Assembly: GCA_964391865.1 (NCBI GenBank)
Contig: CAYMNQ010000001.1
Location: 806,001-870,000, forward strand
From: DASZQL01 sp964391865
GTDB taxonomy: Bacteria > Planctomycetota > Phycisphaerae > Phycisphaerales > UBA1924
DNA: 64,000 bases
Direction of reading: 5' to 3'
Every line of letters starts with the position of its first letter. The first letter of the stretch is position 1. The position numbers were made by a program, and so were the translations under genes. Shown piece by piece: positions 1 through 8,265 of the stretch. A model generated the notes under the pieces. That model was not told the DNA's origin. It did no database searches and saw only the letters and a program-made list of their open reading frames with translations.

Positions 1-2233
1 CCGTCAGCACCGTGCGGCGCGGCGCTTCCAGCTCGCGCAGCGCCTTGCTCTGCTTCGCCGACGCGTTCTTGATGTTCTGCGCCTCGTCCAGCACGATCCG
101 CCACCACGCGATCTTCTCGATCGACTCCCGGTCCCGGTGCGCCAGCGCGTACGTCGTCACGACCAGGTCCGACTGCATCGCCCGGTGCAGCAGCGATTCA
201 CCCGACAGACGCTCGGGCCCGTGATGCACCAGCACCCGCAGCGACGGCGCGAACCGCTGCGCCTCCCGAGTCCAGTTCCCCACGATCGACATCGGCACCA
301 CCAGCAGCGTCGGCCCGATCTCCGAAGCCCTCTCCCCGGCGCGCTCCCGCTCGTGCAGCAGCATCGCCAGCAACTGAATCGTCTTGCCGAGGCCCATGTC
401 ATCCGCCAGGCACGGACCAAGCCCCATCCGGTCCAGGAACGACAGCCAGCTCAACCCCTTCACCTGGTACGGCCGCAACTCACCACGGAACCCCGCCGGC
501 GCCCCGAGCATCGGCATCTTCCCCGACGACCCCTCCGGCCCGCCCAGCACCGTCGCCAGCCATCCCTCCGCGTCCATCCCCAGGATCGAAACCCCGGTCC
601 GATCCCGATCCGCCGCGTACGCCATCCGCAGCGCATCGCCCACCCGCATGCTCCCCCCAGGGTTCGCGCGGATGAACTCCACCGCCGACTTGATGTCTTC
701 CGCACGCACCTCCACCCACCGCCCGCCGATCCTCACGAGCGGCGAGCGCTGCGCCGCCAACTTCTCAAACTCCTCGATCGTCAGCGGCGTGTCGCCGATC
801 GCGATCTTCCACTGATAGCTCACCAACGCCGCCAGCCCCAGCTTCGCCGGCGCCACCGACCCCGCAGCCCCGCCGCGACCCTCTTCTCCCGCCGACGCCT
901 CCTCACCCGAGAAAATCTGCAAGCGCGCCCCGAGCCGCGCCGAGGGAGTATCCCACCACTCCGGCGCCAGCACGCCGAACCCCTGCTCCTGCATGATCGA
1001 CCGGATCTCGCGCAGGAACTCGTACGCCTGCTTCGTGTTCAGCGACATCCCCACCGGCTCGGAGTCCTCGAGCGCCGATTCCAATCGCGGGTACAGCCGC
1101 GTCGCGCGCCCCAGCTCACCCAGCAGCAGTTCCTTCGGCTGCTCCACCCGCCGACCGCCCACCGTCGCGCTCTCCGCGCGCAGCGACCAGATGTCCTCCG
1201 CGTCGAGAATCACCTTGGGCGATTCGATCGACTGCAGATGGAACGTCAGCGACCACTCGACATCGTCCCCCGGTGCCGCGAGGTCCGCCAGTTTGATCGA
1301 CGGTCCCGGCTCGCTCAACTTCAAACACAACCGCCACGAGCCGCTCCGGCCGCGCTCCTCCAGCCCCGTGATCCACCGGCGGGACTGCTTCGCAACCAAT
1401 GTCCGCCGCGCCGCGTCGCCCCCGAGTTCATCAACCTCTGTCAGCAAGCCGCTGAGCCACACCACATGCGGATCATCCCGCCGGGGCGGCTCGCTCCACG
1501 CCTCGATCGCTTCGCCCATGCTCTCGCGCTGCAGCGCCGCGCGGCACTCGGCGTCCACCACCGCCGTCAGAAACTCGTCCATCACCACCGTCGGCTGCTG
1601 ACCCGCCGGATCATCACCCGCGCACCGCGCCGCCGCCGGCATCGCGCTCAGCAGCGCGCCCACGCGCTGCTCCGCCGCCTCCTCACCAAGCCACGGACGC
1701 CACGCCCCGCGCGACGATCCCAGCGCCAAGACATCCCCCTCCACCGACGGCACGAACCGCTGATCCGCCAAAAGCGACAGCGCGAACCGCGACGCCACCG
1801 CGAAGAACCGCGCCGAATCACCCCGCACCACGCCCCCAGCCGCCGAACTCTCGCCCGCCGGCAGTTCTTCAAGGCGCTCCATGAACTCCGCCACCCGCCC
1901 CGCCGGCACGACGATCGCCGGCACGCGCCACGCCGAGAGCGTCAACCCCGCCCGCGCCCCGTTCGTCAGATGCGCGATGTGCCCCGTCGCGTGCGCCAGC
2001 CGCGGGCTCGGCAGCGGCCCCGCATCCGAGCTCGGCAGCCACACGCGCAGCGCTTCCGAATCCTCACCCCCCGCATCGCCGATCGCCGCGCGCAGCTCAC
2101 CCTCGCTCAGCGCGAACGGATGCGCCTCCGCTGTCGCCGACGCTCCGGCAATTCCTGCAACGCCGGCACCCGGCGCGCGCTCACCCCACACCCGCACAGC
2201 CCCGCCCCACCAGTTCACATGAATCACGACCAT
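1..2233 (-). CDS. SNF2-family DEAD/DEAH-box helicase, N-terminal part (gene runs off the window)
   Basis: The minus strand is open from a start near 2233 to the window edge, giving about 744 residues. A helicase core begins near residue 590 with RGELRPYQVKGLSWL, followed by the ATP-binding motif DDMGLGKT near residue 611 and the DEAQ box near residue 713. The long region in front resembles the DUF3670/SNF2-associated domain of bacterial SNF2 helicases. These are ATP-driven DNA translocases, often linked to repair or transcription. GGGAGG lies about 13 bases upstream of the ATG at 2233; an in-frame ATG at 2257 is possible. The C-terminal helicase lobe is outside the window. The exact role is unknown. 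Confidence 0.88.
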   Translation of the reverse strand, partial: MVVIHVNWWGGAVRVWGERAPGAGVAGIAGASATAEAHPFALSEGELRAAIGDAGGEDSEALRVWLPSSDAGPLPSPRLAHATGHIAHLTNGARAGLTLSAWRVPAIVVPAGRVAEFMERLEELPAGESSAAGGVVRGDSARFFAVASRFALSLLADQRFVPSVEGDVLALGSSRGAWRPWLGEEAAEQRVGALLSAMPAAARCAGDDPAGQQPTVVMDEFLTAVVDAECRAALQRESMGEAIEAWSEPPRRDDPHVVWLSGLLTEVDELGGDAARRTLVAKQSRRWITGLEERGRSGSWRLCLKLSEPGPSIKLADLAAPGDDVEWSLTFHLQSIESPKVILDAEDIWSLRAESATVGGRRVEQPKELLLGELGRATRLYPRLESALEDSEPVGMSLNTKQAYEFLREIRSIMQEQGFGVLAPEWWDTPSARLGARLQIFSGEEASAGEEGRGGAAGSVAPAKLGLAALVSYQWKIAIGDTPLTIEEFEKLAAQRSPLVRIGGRWVEVRAEDIKSAVEFIRANPGGSMRVGDALRMAYAADRDRTGVSILGMDAEGWLATVLGGPEGSSGKMPMLGAPAGFRGELRPYQVKGLSWLSFLDRMGLGPCLADDMGLGKTIQLLAMLLHERERAGERASEIGPTLLVVPMSIVGNWTREAQRFAPSLRVLVHHGPERLSGESLLHRAMQSDLVVTTYALAHRDRESIEKIAWWRIVLDEAQNIKNASAKQSKALRELEAPRRTVLT

Positions 2234-2340
2234 GCCGACGAACACGCCTCCCTGCATCTCGCCGCCGGGCCGCCTACCGCGCCCAACCCGCAAGCACTTC
2301 TCAACCACATGCCGATCCGCCGACACAACCGCTCAGCAAA

Positions 2341-2413
2341 TGAGGACGCAGGGATTCGAACCCTGGACCTACGGCTTAAAAGGCCGCTGCTCTACCAACT
2401 GAGCTACGTCCTC
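2341..2413 (-). tRNA. tRNA-Lys (anticodon TTT)
   Basis: On the minus strand this folds as a full cloverleaf. The seven-base acceptor arms GAGGACG and CGTCCTC pair exactly, the discriminator base is A, and the D-loop region TAGCTCAGTTGGTAGAGC and T-arm GGGTTCGAATCCC are canonical. The anticodon loop CTTTTAA gives TTT, reading Lys codons. CCA is not encoded. It lies between the helicase gene and a repeat-rich intergenic stretch. Confidence 0.96.
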
Positions 2414-2549
2414 AACCCAACCCACGCCGACCCGCGAACCCGCGGCGCAGCGCAGAGGGGGATTGTATCTCCAATCCGAGTTCCGGTCGCGTCCCGACTC
2501 TTCCCACTTCATTGATCCCTGATCCCCCATCCCTTCTTCACTCGGTTGC

Positions 2550-2583
2550 CACCAGTCGCGTCTACTCTGAGACGCGACTGGTG
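2550..2583. repeat. Dispersed hairpin repeat, CAGAGC-loop family, copy A
   Basis: A perfect palindrome lies in the 2414-2789 intergenic space. The arms CACCAGTCGCGTCT and AGACGCGACTGGTG enclose the loop ACTCTG, and TGC flanks the left side so the edge reads TGCCAC. The loop and edge match the other family members (for example 3198-3227), but the stem sequence is different. There is no T-run, so it is not an obvious terminator. I see nothing else in 2414-2789 except pyrimidine-rich sequence. Confidence 0.75.
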
Positions 2584-2789
2584 CCGCCACCCAGCAATCT
2601 CCGCCCTTTCCTTCTTCCCTGACCCCTCATCCTTCTTCCCGTCGTCCAGCACATACCCCCGGCGCGCGCAGATTTCGTGACCTACAACAAAATCCCCCCG
2701 CCGCGCTGGACTTGCCCCGCCGCGGGCGCATGATCACCCCAAAGGCGCCTTGAGCCAGAAGGTTCATCCGCCGTCCCAGGGGCTTCTCA

Positions 2790-3743
2790 ATGCACGAATC
2801 ACACCTCGCACCACCAGACGCAACGCGCGCCGAAACGAGCTTCCCCGCCGACTACCTCACCGCCCTCCCGCCCGGCGCCGACCCGGAAAGATTCGTGGGC
2901 GAACTCTTCAACCCCGCCGTCACCCTGGGCATCCTCGCCTCGCGCTACAAGCTCGACCTCCCGCGACTCCTCGCCATCCTCGAAACGCCCGGCCTCCGCG
3001 CGCTCTGCGATCGCGCCGTCGCCGCCAACCGCTGGCGCGCCGAACTCCTCGCCGCCCGCACGCTCACCCATGCGCTCAACGCCCTCGACTACATCGTCAC
3101 CGCCGACCCCGGCGCCGAGCCCGCCCGCAAAGCCGCCGCCCAACTCCTCCGCCACGGGAACTCCACCCCGCGTCGCTCGGCGAAGAGACCCCCGTGCCAC
3201 GACAATTCTGCTCTGAGAATTGTCGTGCCCTCACCTCCGCCCAACACGGCGAGCCCCCCGCGCGATCCGCACGACTCGACTCGGCACGCAAGCCCCAAGC
3301 CCCAGGCCCCAAGCCCCACGCCCATCGAATCGGCGATACTCCCCCCACCATGCCCTTCGACCAATCCTTCATCCGCGCCCGTCTCGAGCGCTCCGCCCGC
3401 GTCATCAGCGACCTCGCCGCCCAGGCCGATCGCATCGAGTCCGTCGCCCGATTCATCGCCGAAACGCTCCGAAACGACGGCACTCTCTACACCTGCGGCA
3501 ACGGCGGGTCCGCCGCCGAAGCACTCCACCTCGCCGAGGAACTCATCGGGCGGTACAAGCGCGACCGCGCCCCCAAGCGCGCTGTCTGCCTCAACGCCGA
3601 CCCCACCGCGCTCACCTGCATCGCCAACGACTTCGGCTACGACCACGTCTTCGCACGCCAGGCCCAGGCGCTCTGCCGACCGGGCGACGCGCTCGTCGCG
3701 TTCTCCACCAGCGGCAACAGCCCCAACATCGTCGAAGCCCTGA
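2790..3743 (+). CDS. Hypothetical protein with a run-on C-terminus
   Basis: I do not recognise this protein. The first ~130 residues have ordinary composition, with helical stretches such as GILASRYKLDLPRLLAIL and a second Ala/Leu-rich helix pair. From about residue 135 the frame passes through the hairpin repeat at 3198-3227 and a CCCCAAG-rich repeat. It then reads through the 5' half of the gmhA-like gene in another frame as low-complexity Ser/Pro/Ala text until 3743. The ancestral stop was probably lost when repeats entered, or the true gene ends near the hairpin. The 394-base out-of-frame overlap with the next gene is unlikely to be functional. Confidence 0.45.
   Translation: MHESHLAPPDATRAETSFPADYLTALPPGADPERFVGELFNPAVTLGILASRYKLDLPRLLAILETPGLRALCDRAVAANRWRAELLAARTLTHALNALDYIVTADPGAEPARKAAAQLLRHGNSTPRRSAKRPPCHDNSALRIVVPSPPPNTASPPRDPHDSTRHASPKPQAPSPTPIESAILPPPCPSTNPSSAPVSSAPPASSATSPPRPIASSPSPDSSPKRSETTALSTPAATAGPPPKHSTSPRNSSGGTSATAPPSALSASTPTPPRSPASPTTSATTTSSHARPRRSADRATRSSRSPPAATAPTSSKP
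3198..3227. repeat. Dispersed hairpin repeat, CAGAGC-loop family, copy B
   Basis: The perfect 12-bp arms CACGACAATTCT and AGAATTGTCGTG surround the loop GCTCTG, and the left flank is GTGC (edge GTGCCAC). Read on the minus strand the loop is CAGAGC and the edge GTGGCAC. The copy at 53379-53408 has nearly the same stem in opposite orientation, including a compensatory T/A to C/G change in the stem. Confidence 0.85.
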
Positions 3744-3919
3744 ACGCCGCGCGACACAACAAGTGCACCACCATCGGACTCCTCGGCAAATCCGGCGGCC
3801 CGGCCCTCGCCCACTGCGATCACAGCATCGTCGTCAACTCAAACGACACCGAATCAATCCAAGAGGCGCACCAAGTCATCCTCCACCTCATCCTCGAAGC
3901 CGTCGAAGCGATCGCGTAG
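3350..3919 (+). CDS. gmhA: Phosphoheptose isomerase (sedoheptulose 7-phosphate isomerase), SIS domain
   Basis: The 189-residue protein is a single SIS domain, the usual length for GmhA. Recognisable parts are the N-terminal helical segment, the sugar-phosphate loop GNGGSAAEALHLAEEL near residues 45-60, and the second loop FSTSGNSPNIVEAL near residue 119. GmhA converts sedoheptulose 7-phosphate to D-glycero-heptose 7-phosphate in the cytoplasm, the first step of ADP-heptose synthesis for lipopolysaccharide or other glycans. The ATG at 3350 is preceded by C-rich repeat sequence without a clear ribosome-binding site. DiaA-type SIS proteins are close relatives, so the substrate is inferred from family. 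No other heptose genes are adjacent. Confidence 0.88.
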   Translation: MPFDQSFIRARLERSARVISDLAAQADRIESVARFIAETLRNDGTLYTCGNGGSAAEALHLAEELIGRYKRDRAPKRAVCLNADPTALTCIANDFGYDHVFARQAQALCRPGDALVAFSTSGNSPNIVEALNAARHNKCTTIGLLGKSGGPALAHCDHSIVVNSNDTESIQEAHQVILHLILEAVEAIA

Positions 3920-3930
3920 CACCGCGCCCA

Positions 3931-3980
3931 CGCCGCGCAGCAATAGATACGCCGCATAGGACTCATCAGTCCCATCAAGC
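3931..3980 (-). repeat. 50-bp dispersed repeat, copy 1
   Basis: Read on the minus strand, this 50-base stretch matches 9330-9379 at 45 of 50 positions. It contains the small palindrome GGACT-GATG-AGTCC followed by ATGCGGCGTATCT. It begins 11 bases after the gmhA stop codon. Confidence 0.8.
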
Positions 3981-4000
3981 GCACCACCCACCGCTCCGCA

Positions 4001-4028
4001 CGGCTTCCGCCTTCCGACTTCCGCCCTC
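4001..4028 (+). repeat. (CGNCTTC)n heptad repeat ahead of aat
   Basis: Four tandem seven-base units, CGGCTTC, CGCCTTC, CGACTTC and CGCCCTC, end nine bases before the aat start codon. They occupy the place where a ribosome-binding site would be expected. The same heptad is repeated upstream of deoC (10398-10446). Confidence 0.75.
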
Positions 4029-4036
4029 CCACTCCC

Positions 4037-4765
4037 ATGTCCACCCGCCGCCCCCAGCGCCCGACCGATGAAGAAATCGTGAGCGCGCTGCTCAACGCCT
4101 ACCGCCAGGGCGCCTTCCCCATGGCCGACCCGCGCACCGGGCGCATCGGCTTCTACTCACCCGATCCCCGCGGCATCCTCCCCCTCACGCGCGACGCGGG
4201 CCTGCACATCCCGCGCCGCCTCATCCGCCGCGCCAAGCAACAGCCCTTCGAACTCCGCTGCGACACCGCCTTCGAAGCCGTGATCCGAGGCTGCGCACAG
4301 CCCCGCCGCCGACACCCGCACCACGACGCCGACGACGACACCTGGATCAGCGACACCATCATCGACTGGTACTGCACGCTCCACCGCGCCGGCCACGCGC
4401 ACAGCATCGAAGCATGGGCCACCGACCCCATCACACACGAGAGCGCCCTCGTCGGCGGCGTCTACGGCGTCTCCATCGGCGCCGCCTTCTTCGGCGAGTC
4501 CATGTTCTTCAACCCGCAACCTCGCCGCGCCGACGGCTCACGCCACCCGCTCGACGGCACCGACGCCAGCAAGCTCTGTCTCATCGCGCTCGCCGATCAT
4601 CTCACCGCCTGCGGCTACACGCTCTTCGACACGCAAATGGTCACCGACCACGTCGCCCGCTTCGGCGGCCGCGAAATCCTCCGGGACGAGTACCTTGACC
4701 TCCTCACACTCGCGATCGATCAACCACCACGCTGGCGGCCGTTCAGCGCTCCCTCCTCAACCTAG
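4037..4765 (+). CDS. aat: Leucyl/phenylalanyl-tRNA--protein transferase
   Basis: The 242-residue protein matches the Aat family over its length. Landmarks are the N-terminal AYRQGAFPMAD, then GRIGFYSPDPRGILPL, the segment DTWISDTIIDWYCTLHRAGHAHSIE, GGVYGVSIGAAFFGESMFF near residue 155, and LFDTQMVTDHVARFGGREI near the C-terminus. Aat transfers Leu or Phe from charged tRNA onto N-terminal Lys or Arg of proteins, marking them for ClpAP/ClpS degradation by the N-end rule. The ATG at 4037 has no Shine-Dalgarno sequence; a heptad repeat takes its place. The last codons run into a TGGCAC hairpin repeat. Confidence 0.95.
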   Translation: MSTRRPQRPTDEEIVSALLNAYRQGAFPMADPRTGRIGFYSPDPRGILPLTRDAGLHIPRRLIRRAKQQPFELRCDTAFEAVIRGCAQPRRRHPHHDADDDTWISDTIIDWYCTLHRAGHAHSIEAWATDPITHESALVGGVYGVSIGAAFFGESMFFNPQPRRADGSRHPLDGTDASKLCLIALADHLTACGYTLFDTQMVTDHVARFGGREILRDEYLDLLTLAIDQPPRWRPFSAPSST

Positions 4766-4768
4766 TGG

Positions 4769-4787
4769 CACGGGCGTCCCGCCCGTG
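4769..4787. repeat. Short TGGCAC hairpin repeat
   Basis: The arms CACGGGCG and CGCCCGTG flank the loop TCC, preceded by CCTAGTGG. Together with its flank it matches 19685-19709 over 27 bases in inverted orientation. It lies four bases after the aat stop codon. Confidence 0.8.
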
Positions 4788-4817
4788 ACTCCTCAACCTC
4801 TGTCTTCTTCTCCCGCT

Positions 4818-5531
4818 TCATCGCCGCAGCGCCGGATCAAACACACCCGCCTCCGCGAACCCTTGCGCGCGCAGCCGGCACGAATCACACCGCCCGCACG
4901 GCGCGCCCGCCGCGCCGACCGGGTCGTAGCACGAGGTCGTCAAGCCATAGTCCACGCCCAGCTCCATCCCGCGCCCGATGATCTGCGCTTTGGTCATGCC
5001 GATCAGCGGCGCGTCAATGCGCGGCCCGTGCCCCTCGACGCCCGCCTTCGTCGCCAGGTCCGCGAGGCGCTGGAACGCCGCGATGAACTCCGGCCGGCAG
5101 TCGGGGTAGCCCGAGTAGTCGACCGCGTTCACGCCGATGAAGATCCGCCGCGCGTCCAGCACCTCTGCCCAGGCCAGCGCGTACGACAGGAACACCGTGT
5201 TCCGCGCTGGGACGTAGGTGATCGGAATCTCCCCGCCCGCGCCCGCGCTCTTCGGCACGCTGAGCGCATCATCCGTCAGCGCCGACCCGCCGAACGCGCG
5301 CAGGTCGATGAGCATCACCTTGTGGCTCGCCGCCCCGAGCGCTCGGGCGATGCGCTCCGCCGCCGCGATCTCCACGCTGTGGCGCTGACCGTACGAAATG
5401 GTCAGCGCGTGGCACGCATACCCCTCACGCCGGGCGATCGCCAGGCACGTCGCCGAATCCAAGCCGCCCGAGAGCAGCACCACCGCGCGCGGCAGAGCCG
5501 AGGAACCCGAACTGTGCGCCAACTCCGCCAT
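4818..5531 (-). CDS. queC: 7-cyano-7-deazaguanine synthase
   Basis: The 237-residue protein has the PP-loop ATP-binding motif LLSGGLDSAT near residue 20, the segment ITYVPARNTVFLSYALAWAE in the middle, and a C-terminal zinc-binding Cys cluster (CYDPVG, then CGRCDSC). QueC converts 7-carboxy-7-deazaguanine to preQ0 using ATP and ammonia, on the route to queuosine in tRNA. I place the start at the ATG at 5531 (MAELAHSS); the longer open frame to 5627 adds a basic tail that is not family-like. No other que genes lie in the window, so the pathway is scattered. Confidence 0.93.
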   Translation of the reverse strand: MAELAHSSGSSALPRAVVLLSGGLDSATCLAIARREGYACHALTISYGQRHSVEIAAAERIARALGAASHKVMLIDLRAFGGSALTDDALSVPKSAGAGGEIPITYVPARNTVFLSYALAWAEVLDARRIFIGVNAVDYSGYPDCRPEFIAAFQRLADLATKAGVEGHGPRIDAPLIGMTKAQIIGRGMELGVDYGLTTSCYDPVGAAGAPCGRCDSCRLRAQGFAEAGVFDPALRR

Positions 5532-5649
5532 CCGCCGCAGGATACGCGCTCGCTCACCGCGGAGTGGCAATCGCCGCTCGGCGCGGGTATCCTCTATCCC
5601 TCGCAAACAGGCCCCGCCGACCCCCAAGCCGGCCGGGAGCCTGCCACTC

Positions 5650-5735
5650 CGCCCGGGTGGCGAAATTGGCAGACGCGCCAGCTTGAGGTGCTGGTCTCCG
5701 TAAAAGGAGATGGAGGTTCGAGTCCTCTCCCGGGC
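5650..5735 (+). tRNA. tRNA-Leu (anticodon GAG)
   Basis: This is an 86-base class II tRNA with acceptor arms GCCCGGG and CCCGGGC and discriminator A. The anticodon stem CCAGC/GCTGG has loop TTGAGGT (anticodon GAG), followed by a long variable arm TCTCCGTAAAAGGAGA and T-arm GAGGTTCGAGTCCTC. CCA is not encoded. It lies between queC and the acyl-CoA synthetase gene. Confidence 0.97.
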
Positions 5736-5756
5736 ATTCCTTCGACAACCGACTCG

Positions 5757-7223
5757 CTAGGTCGCGAGCGCCCGCAGCTCGCGGCGCATGATCTTGCCCG
5801 TCGGGTTCCGCGGCAGCTTCTCCACCACGCGGATCTCGCGCGGTACCTTGTACCCCGCCAGATGCTCGCGGCACCAGTGGCGCAGCGCCACTTCATCGAA
5901 CCGCTCGCCCTCCTTCAACTCCACGAACGCCCACGGCAGTTCGCCGCGCACATCGTCCATCACGCCGATGACCGCCGACGCGTGAACGCTCGGATGCTTG
6001 TCGAGGACTTCCTCGATCTCGCGCGGGAAGACGTTCTCGCCGCCGATGATGATCATCTCCTTCAAACGCCCGGTGATGAACAGGTGCCCGTCGGCGTCGA
6101 GCTTGCCGATGTCACCGGTGCGGAACCAGCACTGCTCATCGAACGCGGCGGCGGTCTGCTCGGGCAGCTTGTAGTACCCGCGCATGATGTTCGGCCCGCG
6201 CATGCGGATCTCGCCTTCACCACCAACGCGCACCTCACGCCCGGTGTTCCAGTCCACGATCCGCTGCTCGACCCCGGGCAGGGCGCGCCCGACCGAGTGA
6301 GCCTTGAACTCCGTGGGCAGGCACCAGTTGGTCACGGGCGACGTTTCCGTCAGGCCGTAGCCCTCGTTCAGGCGCATGCCGAATCGCTCGAAGAAGCGGC
6401 CCGAAACGGCATCGGGCAGCGGCTCGCCGCCCGAGACCGCGAGGCGCAGCGACGCGAAGTCCTCCGCGTGCGCGTCCTTCACGCTCAGCAGCGCGTTGTA
6501 CATCGAGGGGATCGCGACGAACGCCGTCGGGCGGTGCTCGCGGAAGAGCTTCACGATCCGCTGCGGCACGAACCGCGCGCTGAACACCACCTTCGCGCCC
6601 ACCGTCAGCGGCAGCATCGTCAGCACCGTGAAGCCGAAGCTGTGGAACTGCGGCAGGACGCCCAGCACCACGTCGTTCGCCGAGAAGACGTTCGCGCCGA
6701 TGCACTGCAGGACGTTCTCGCGGATGTTCGCGTGCGTCAGCATCACGCCCTTGGGCTTGCCCGAGGTGCCCGACGTGTAGAGCATGACCGCGAGGTCGGC
6801 GTCGTCCACCCGCGCGGGCCAGCGCGGCTCGGGGAAGCCGCCGAAGGACTCCTTGTCGAGGTGGACGACGCGCGTCGCGCTCGGCGCGTAGCCGATCGCT
6901 TCGAGCAGCGGCGTAGCGGTGAGCACGCAGTCCGTGCCGCAGTCGTCGATCACGTACTGCAGTTCTTCCTGCTTCAGCAGGTAGTTGAGCGGGACGATGG
7001 TGCGCCCGAGCAGCCAGCAGCCGAGGGCGGCGGCGGCGAACCCGCCGCCGGTGGGCAGCATCAGCGCCACGGTCTGGGTCTTGCTCGCGCGCTCGATCAG
7101 CCCCGCCATGTGCCAGGCGGCGACGAGCAGCTCCGCGTTCCGCCAGCGGCGCTGGTCGTCGATCACGCCGACGCGGAGCGGGCGGGAGAGCAGTTGGCGC
7201 AGGATGGGGCCGTGGACGCTCAT
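5757..7223 (-). CDS. AMP-forming acyl-CoA synthetase / AMP-dependent ligase
   Basis: The 488-residue protein belongs to the ANL adenylate-forming superfamily. It has the P-loop-like YTSGTSGKPKGVMLTH near residue 150, FGMRLNEGYGLTETSP near residue 285, the adenylate motif WFRTGDIGKLDADG near residue 385, and the C-terminal hinge and catalytic lysine segment LPRNPTGKIMRREL. It should activate a carboxylic acid to acyl-AMP and then acyl-CoA. A long-chain fatty acid is likely but not proven. The start is the ATG at 7223 (MSVHGPIL); upstream in-frame sequence is repeat-like. The gene is divergent from the SPOR lipoprotein gene, with about 146 bases between them. Confidence 0.9.
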   Translation of the reverse strand: MSVHGPILRQLLSRPLRVGVIDDQRRWRNAELLVAAWHMAGLIERASKTQTVALMLPTGGGFAAAALGCWLLGRTIVPLNYLLKQEELQYVIDDCGTDCVLTATPLLEAIGYAPSATRVVHLDKESFGGFPEPRWPARVDDADLAVMLYTSGTSGKPKGVMLTHANIRENVLQCIGANVFSANDVVLGVLPQFHSFGFTVLTMLPLTVGAKVVFSARFVPQRIVKLFREHRPTAFVAIPSMYNALLSVKDAHAEDFASLRLAVSGGEPLPDAVSGRFFERFGMRLNEGYGLTETSPVTNWCLPTEFKAHSVGRALPGVEQRIVDWNTGREVRVGGEGEIRMRGPNIMRGYYKLPEQTAAAFDEQCWFRTGDIGKLDADGHLFITGRLKEMIIIGGENVFPREIEEVLDKHPSVHASAVIGVMDDVRGELPWAFVELKEGERFDEVALRHWCREHLAGYKVPREIRVVEKLPRNPTGKIMRRELRALAT

Positions 7224-7369
7224 CGGGTGGTGTGGGTGACGGGGGAAGGAAGTTTGCGGGTGTTCGAGGGGGCGGGGCCGATGTAGGGTATTGAAAGTTC
7301 GGGGATCGTAACGCACTCACGCGGCCCGGCGCGACTCCGTGCCGACACTTCAAAAGGAATCAGGCAGCC

Positions 7370-8164
7370 ATGCGCGCTCACACGGTGTTGATGATGACGG
7401 GGTTCGTGCTCTTCGGCGGGATCGGCGTCGGCGGCTGCCAGTCGCAGTCCAAGCCCAACGAATCGGCGCAGGAAGCCGTCGGGCTGTACGAATCGAAGCA
7501 GTACGGCCCGGCGTACGAGCAGGGCAAGCGCGCCATGGACGACACGGAGACGGACCTGCACTCGCGCCAGCACGCGCGGCTGATCGCGGGGCTGTCGGCG
7601 AACGAGATGAAGCGCTACGCCGAGGCGCGCCAACTGCTCGGCCCGCTGACCACCAGCGACGACACCGAACTCGCCGGTCACGCGGCGGCCGGGATGGGTC
7701 TCGCGTACATCGGCACGGAGGACTACTCGAGCGCCTCGCGTTATCTCAGCCAGGGCGGGCGCCAACTGCAGGGTGACGAAGCCGCCCGCGCCTTCATGTT
7801 CGCCGGCGACTGCGACACCCTGCTCGGGCGCGTGACCCCCGCGCGGAACAACTACCAGTCGGCGCTCGGGCTGGCGAAGGACCCGTCGCTCTACGCGCAG
7901 ATCCAGAAGAAGCTGAACACCGAGGGCTTCACGGTGCAGGTGGGTGCGTACACGAACAAAGCCAACGCCGACCGCACGCTGGCGGGCCTGCGCTCGCGCA
8001 CGCCGGCGCTGGGGCTGCCCGCGCCGACGATGGTCGTCGACCGCGACGCGACGGGGCGCACGCTCTACCTCGTTCAGGTTGGGCGGTTCGCCAAGCTCGA
8101 CGACGCGCGAACGGCGATGGCGAGGCTGGGCCGCGAGGCGGTGGTGCGGCAGATTGTGAAGTGA
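7370..8164 (+). CDS. Lipoprotein with TPR-like region and C-terminal SPOR domain
   Basis: The 264-residue protein starts with a signal peptide ending in the lipobox VGGC (Cys near residue 23), so it should be a lipoprotein. The middle is helical and TPR-like (ALYESKQYGPAYEQGK-type repeats). The C-terminal ~80 residues form a SPOR fold (GFTVQVGAYTNKANADR and LYLVQVGRFAKLDDAR). SPOR domains bind denuded peptidoglycan at division sites. The ATG at 7370 follows AGGAATCAGGCAGCC, with AGGAA upstream. The stop codon is immediately followed by a GGCTTGGGG repeat. No division genes are adjacent. Confidence 0.85.
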   Translation: MRAHTVLMMTGFVLFGGIGVGGCQSQSKPNESAQEAVGLYESKQYGPAYEQGKRAMDDTETDLHSRQHARLIAGLSANEMKRYAEARQLLGPLTTSDDTELAGHAAAGMGLAYIGTEDYSSASRYLSQGGRQLQGDEAARAFMFAGDCDTLLGRVTPARNNYQSALGLAKDPSLYAQIQKKLNTEGFTVQVGAYTNKANADRTLAGLRSRTPALGLPAPTMVVDRDATGRTLYLVQVGRFAKLDDARTAMARLGREAVVRQIVK

Positions 8165-8265
8165 GGCTTGGGGCTTGGGGTTCGGAACGAGATGCGAAGC
8201 GCGCGAGAGAGAGCGCGTTTGAGTTCGGGGCCCGGGGTCTGGCGCATCGCGCACGGCGCAACGCG

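Noticed and set aside
137..2515. Long plus-strand frame of 792 codons
   Set aside because: Arg/Pro/His-rich text with no domain; it is the antisense of the SNF2 helicase and runs through a tRNA gene.
3198..3227. CAGAGC-family hairpins as transcription terminators
   Set aside because: None is followed by a T-run, several are inside coding sequences or between tandem genes, and the loop rather than the stem is conserved.
4695..7286. Plus-strand frame of 863 codons
   Set aside because: Antisense shadow of queC and the acyl-CoA synthetase, and it reads through tRNA-Leu.
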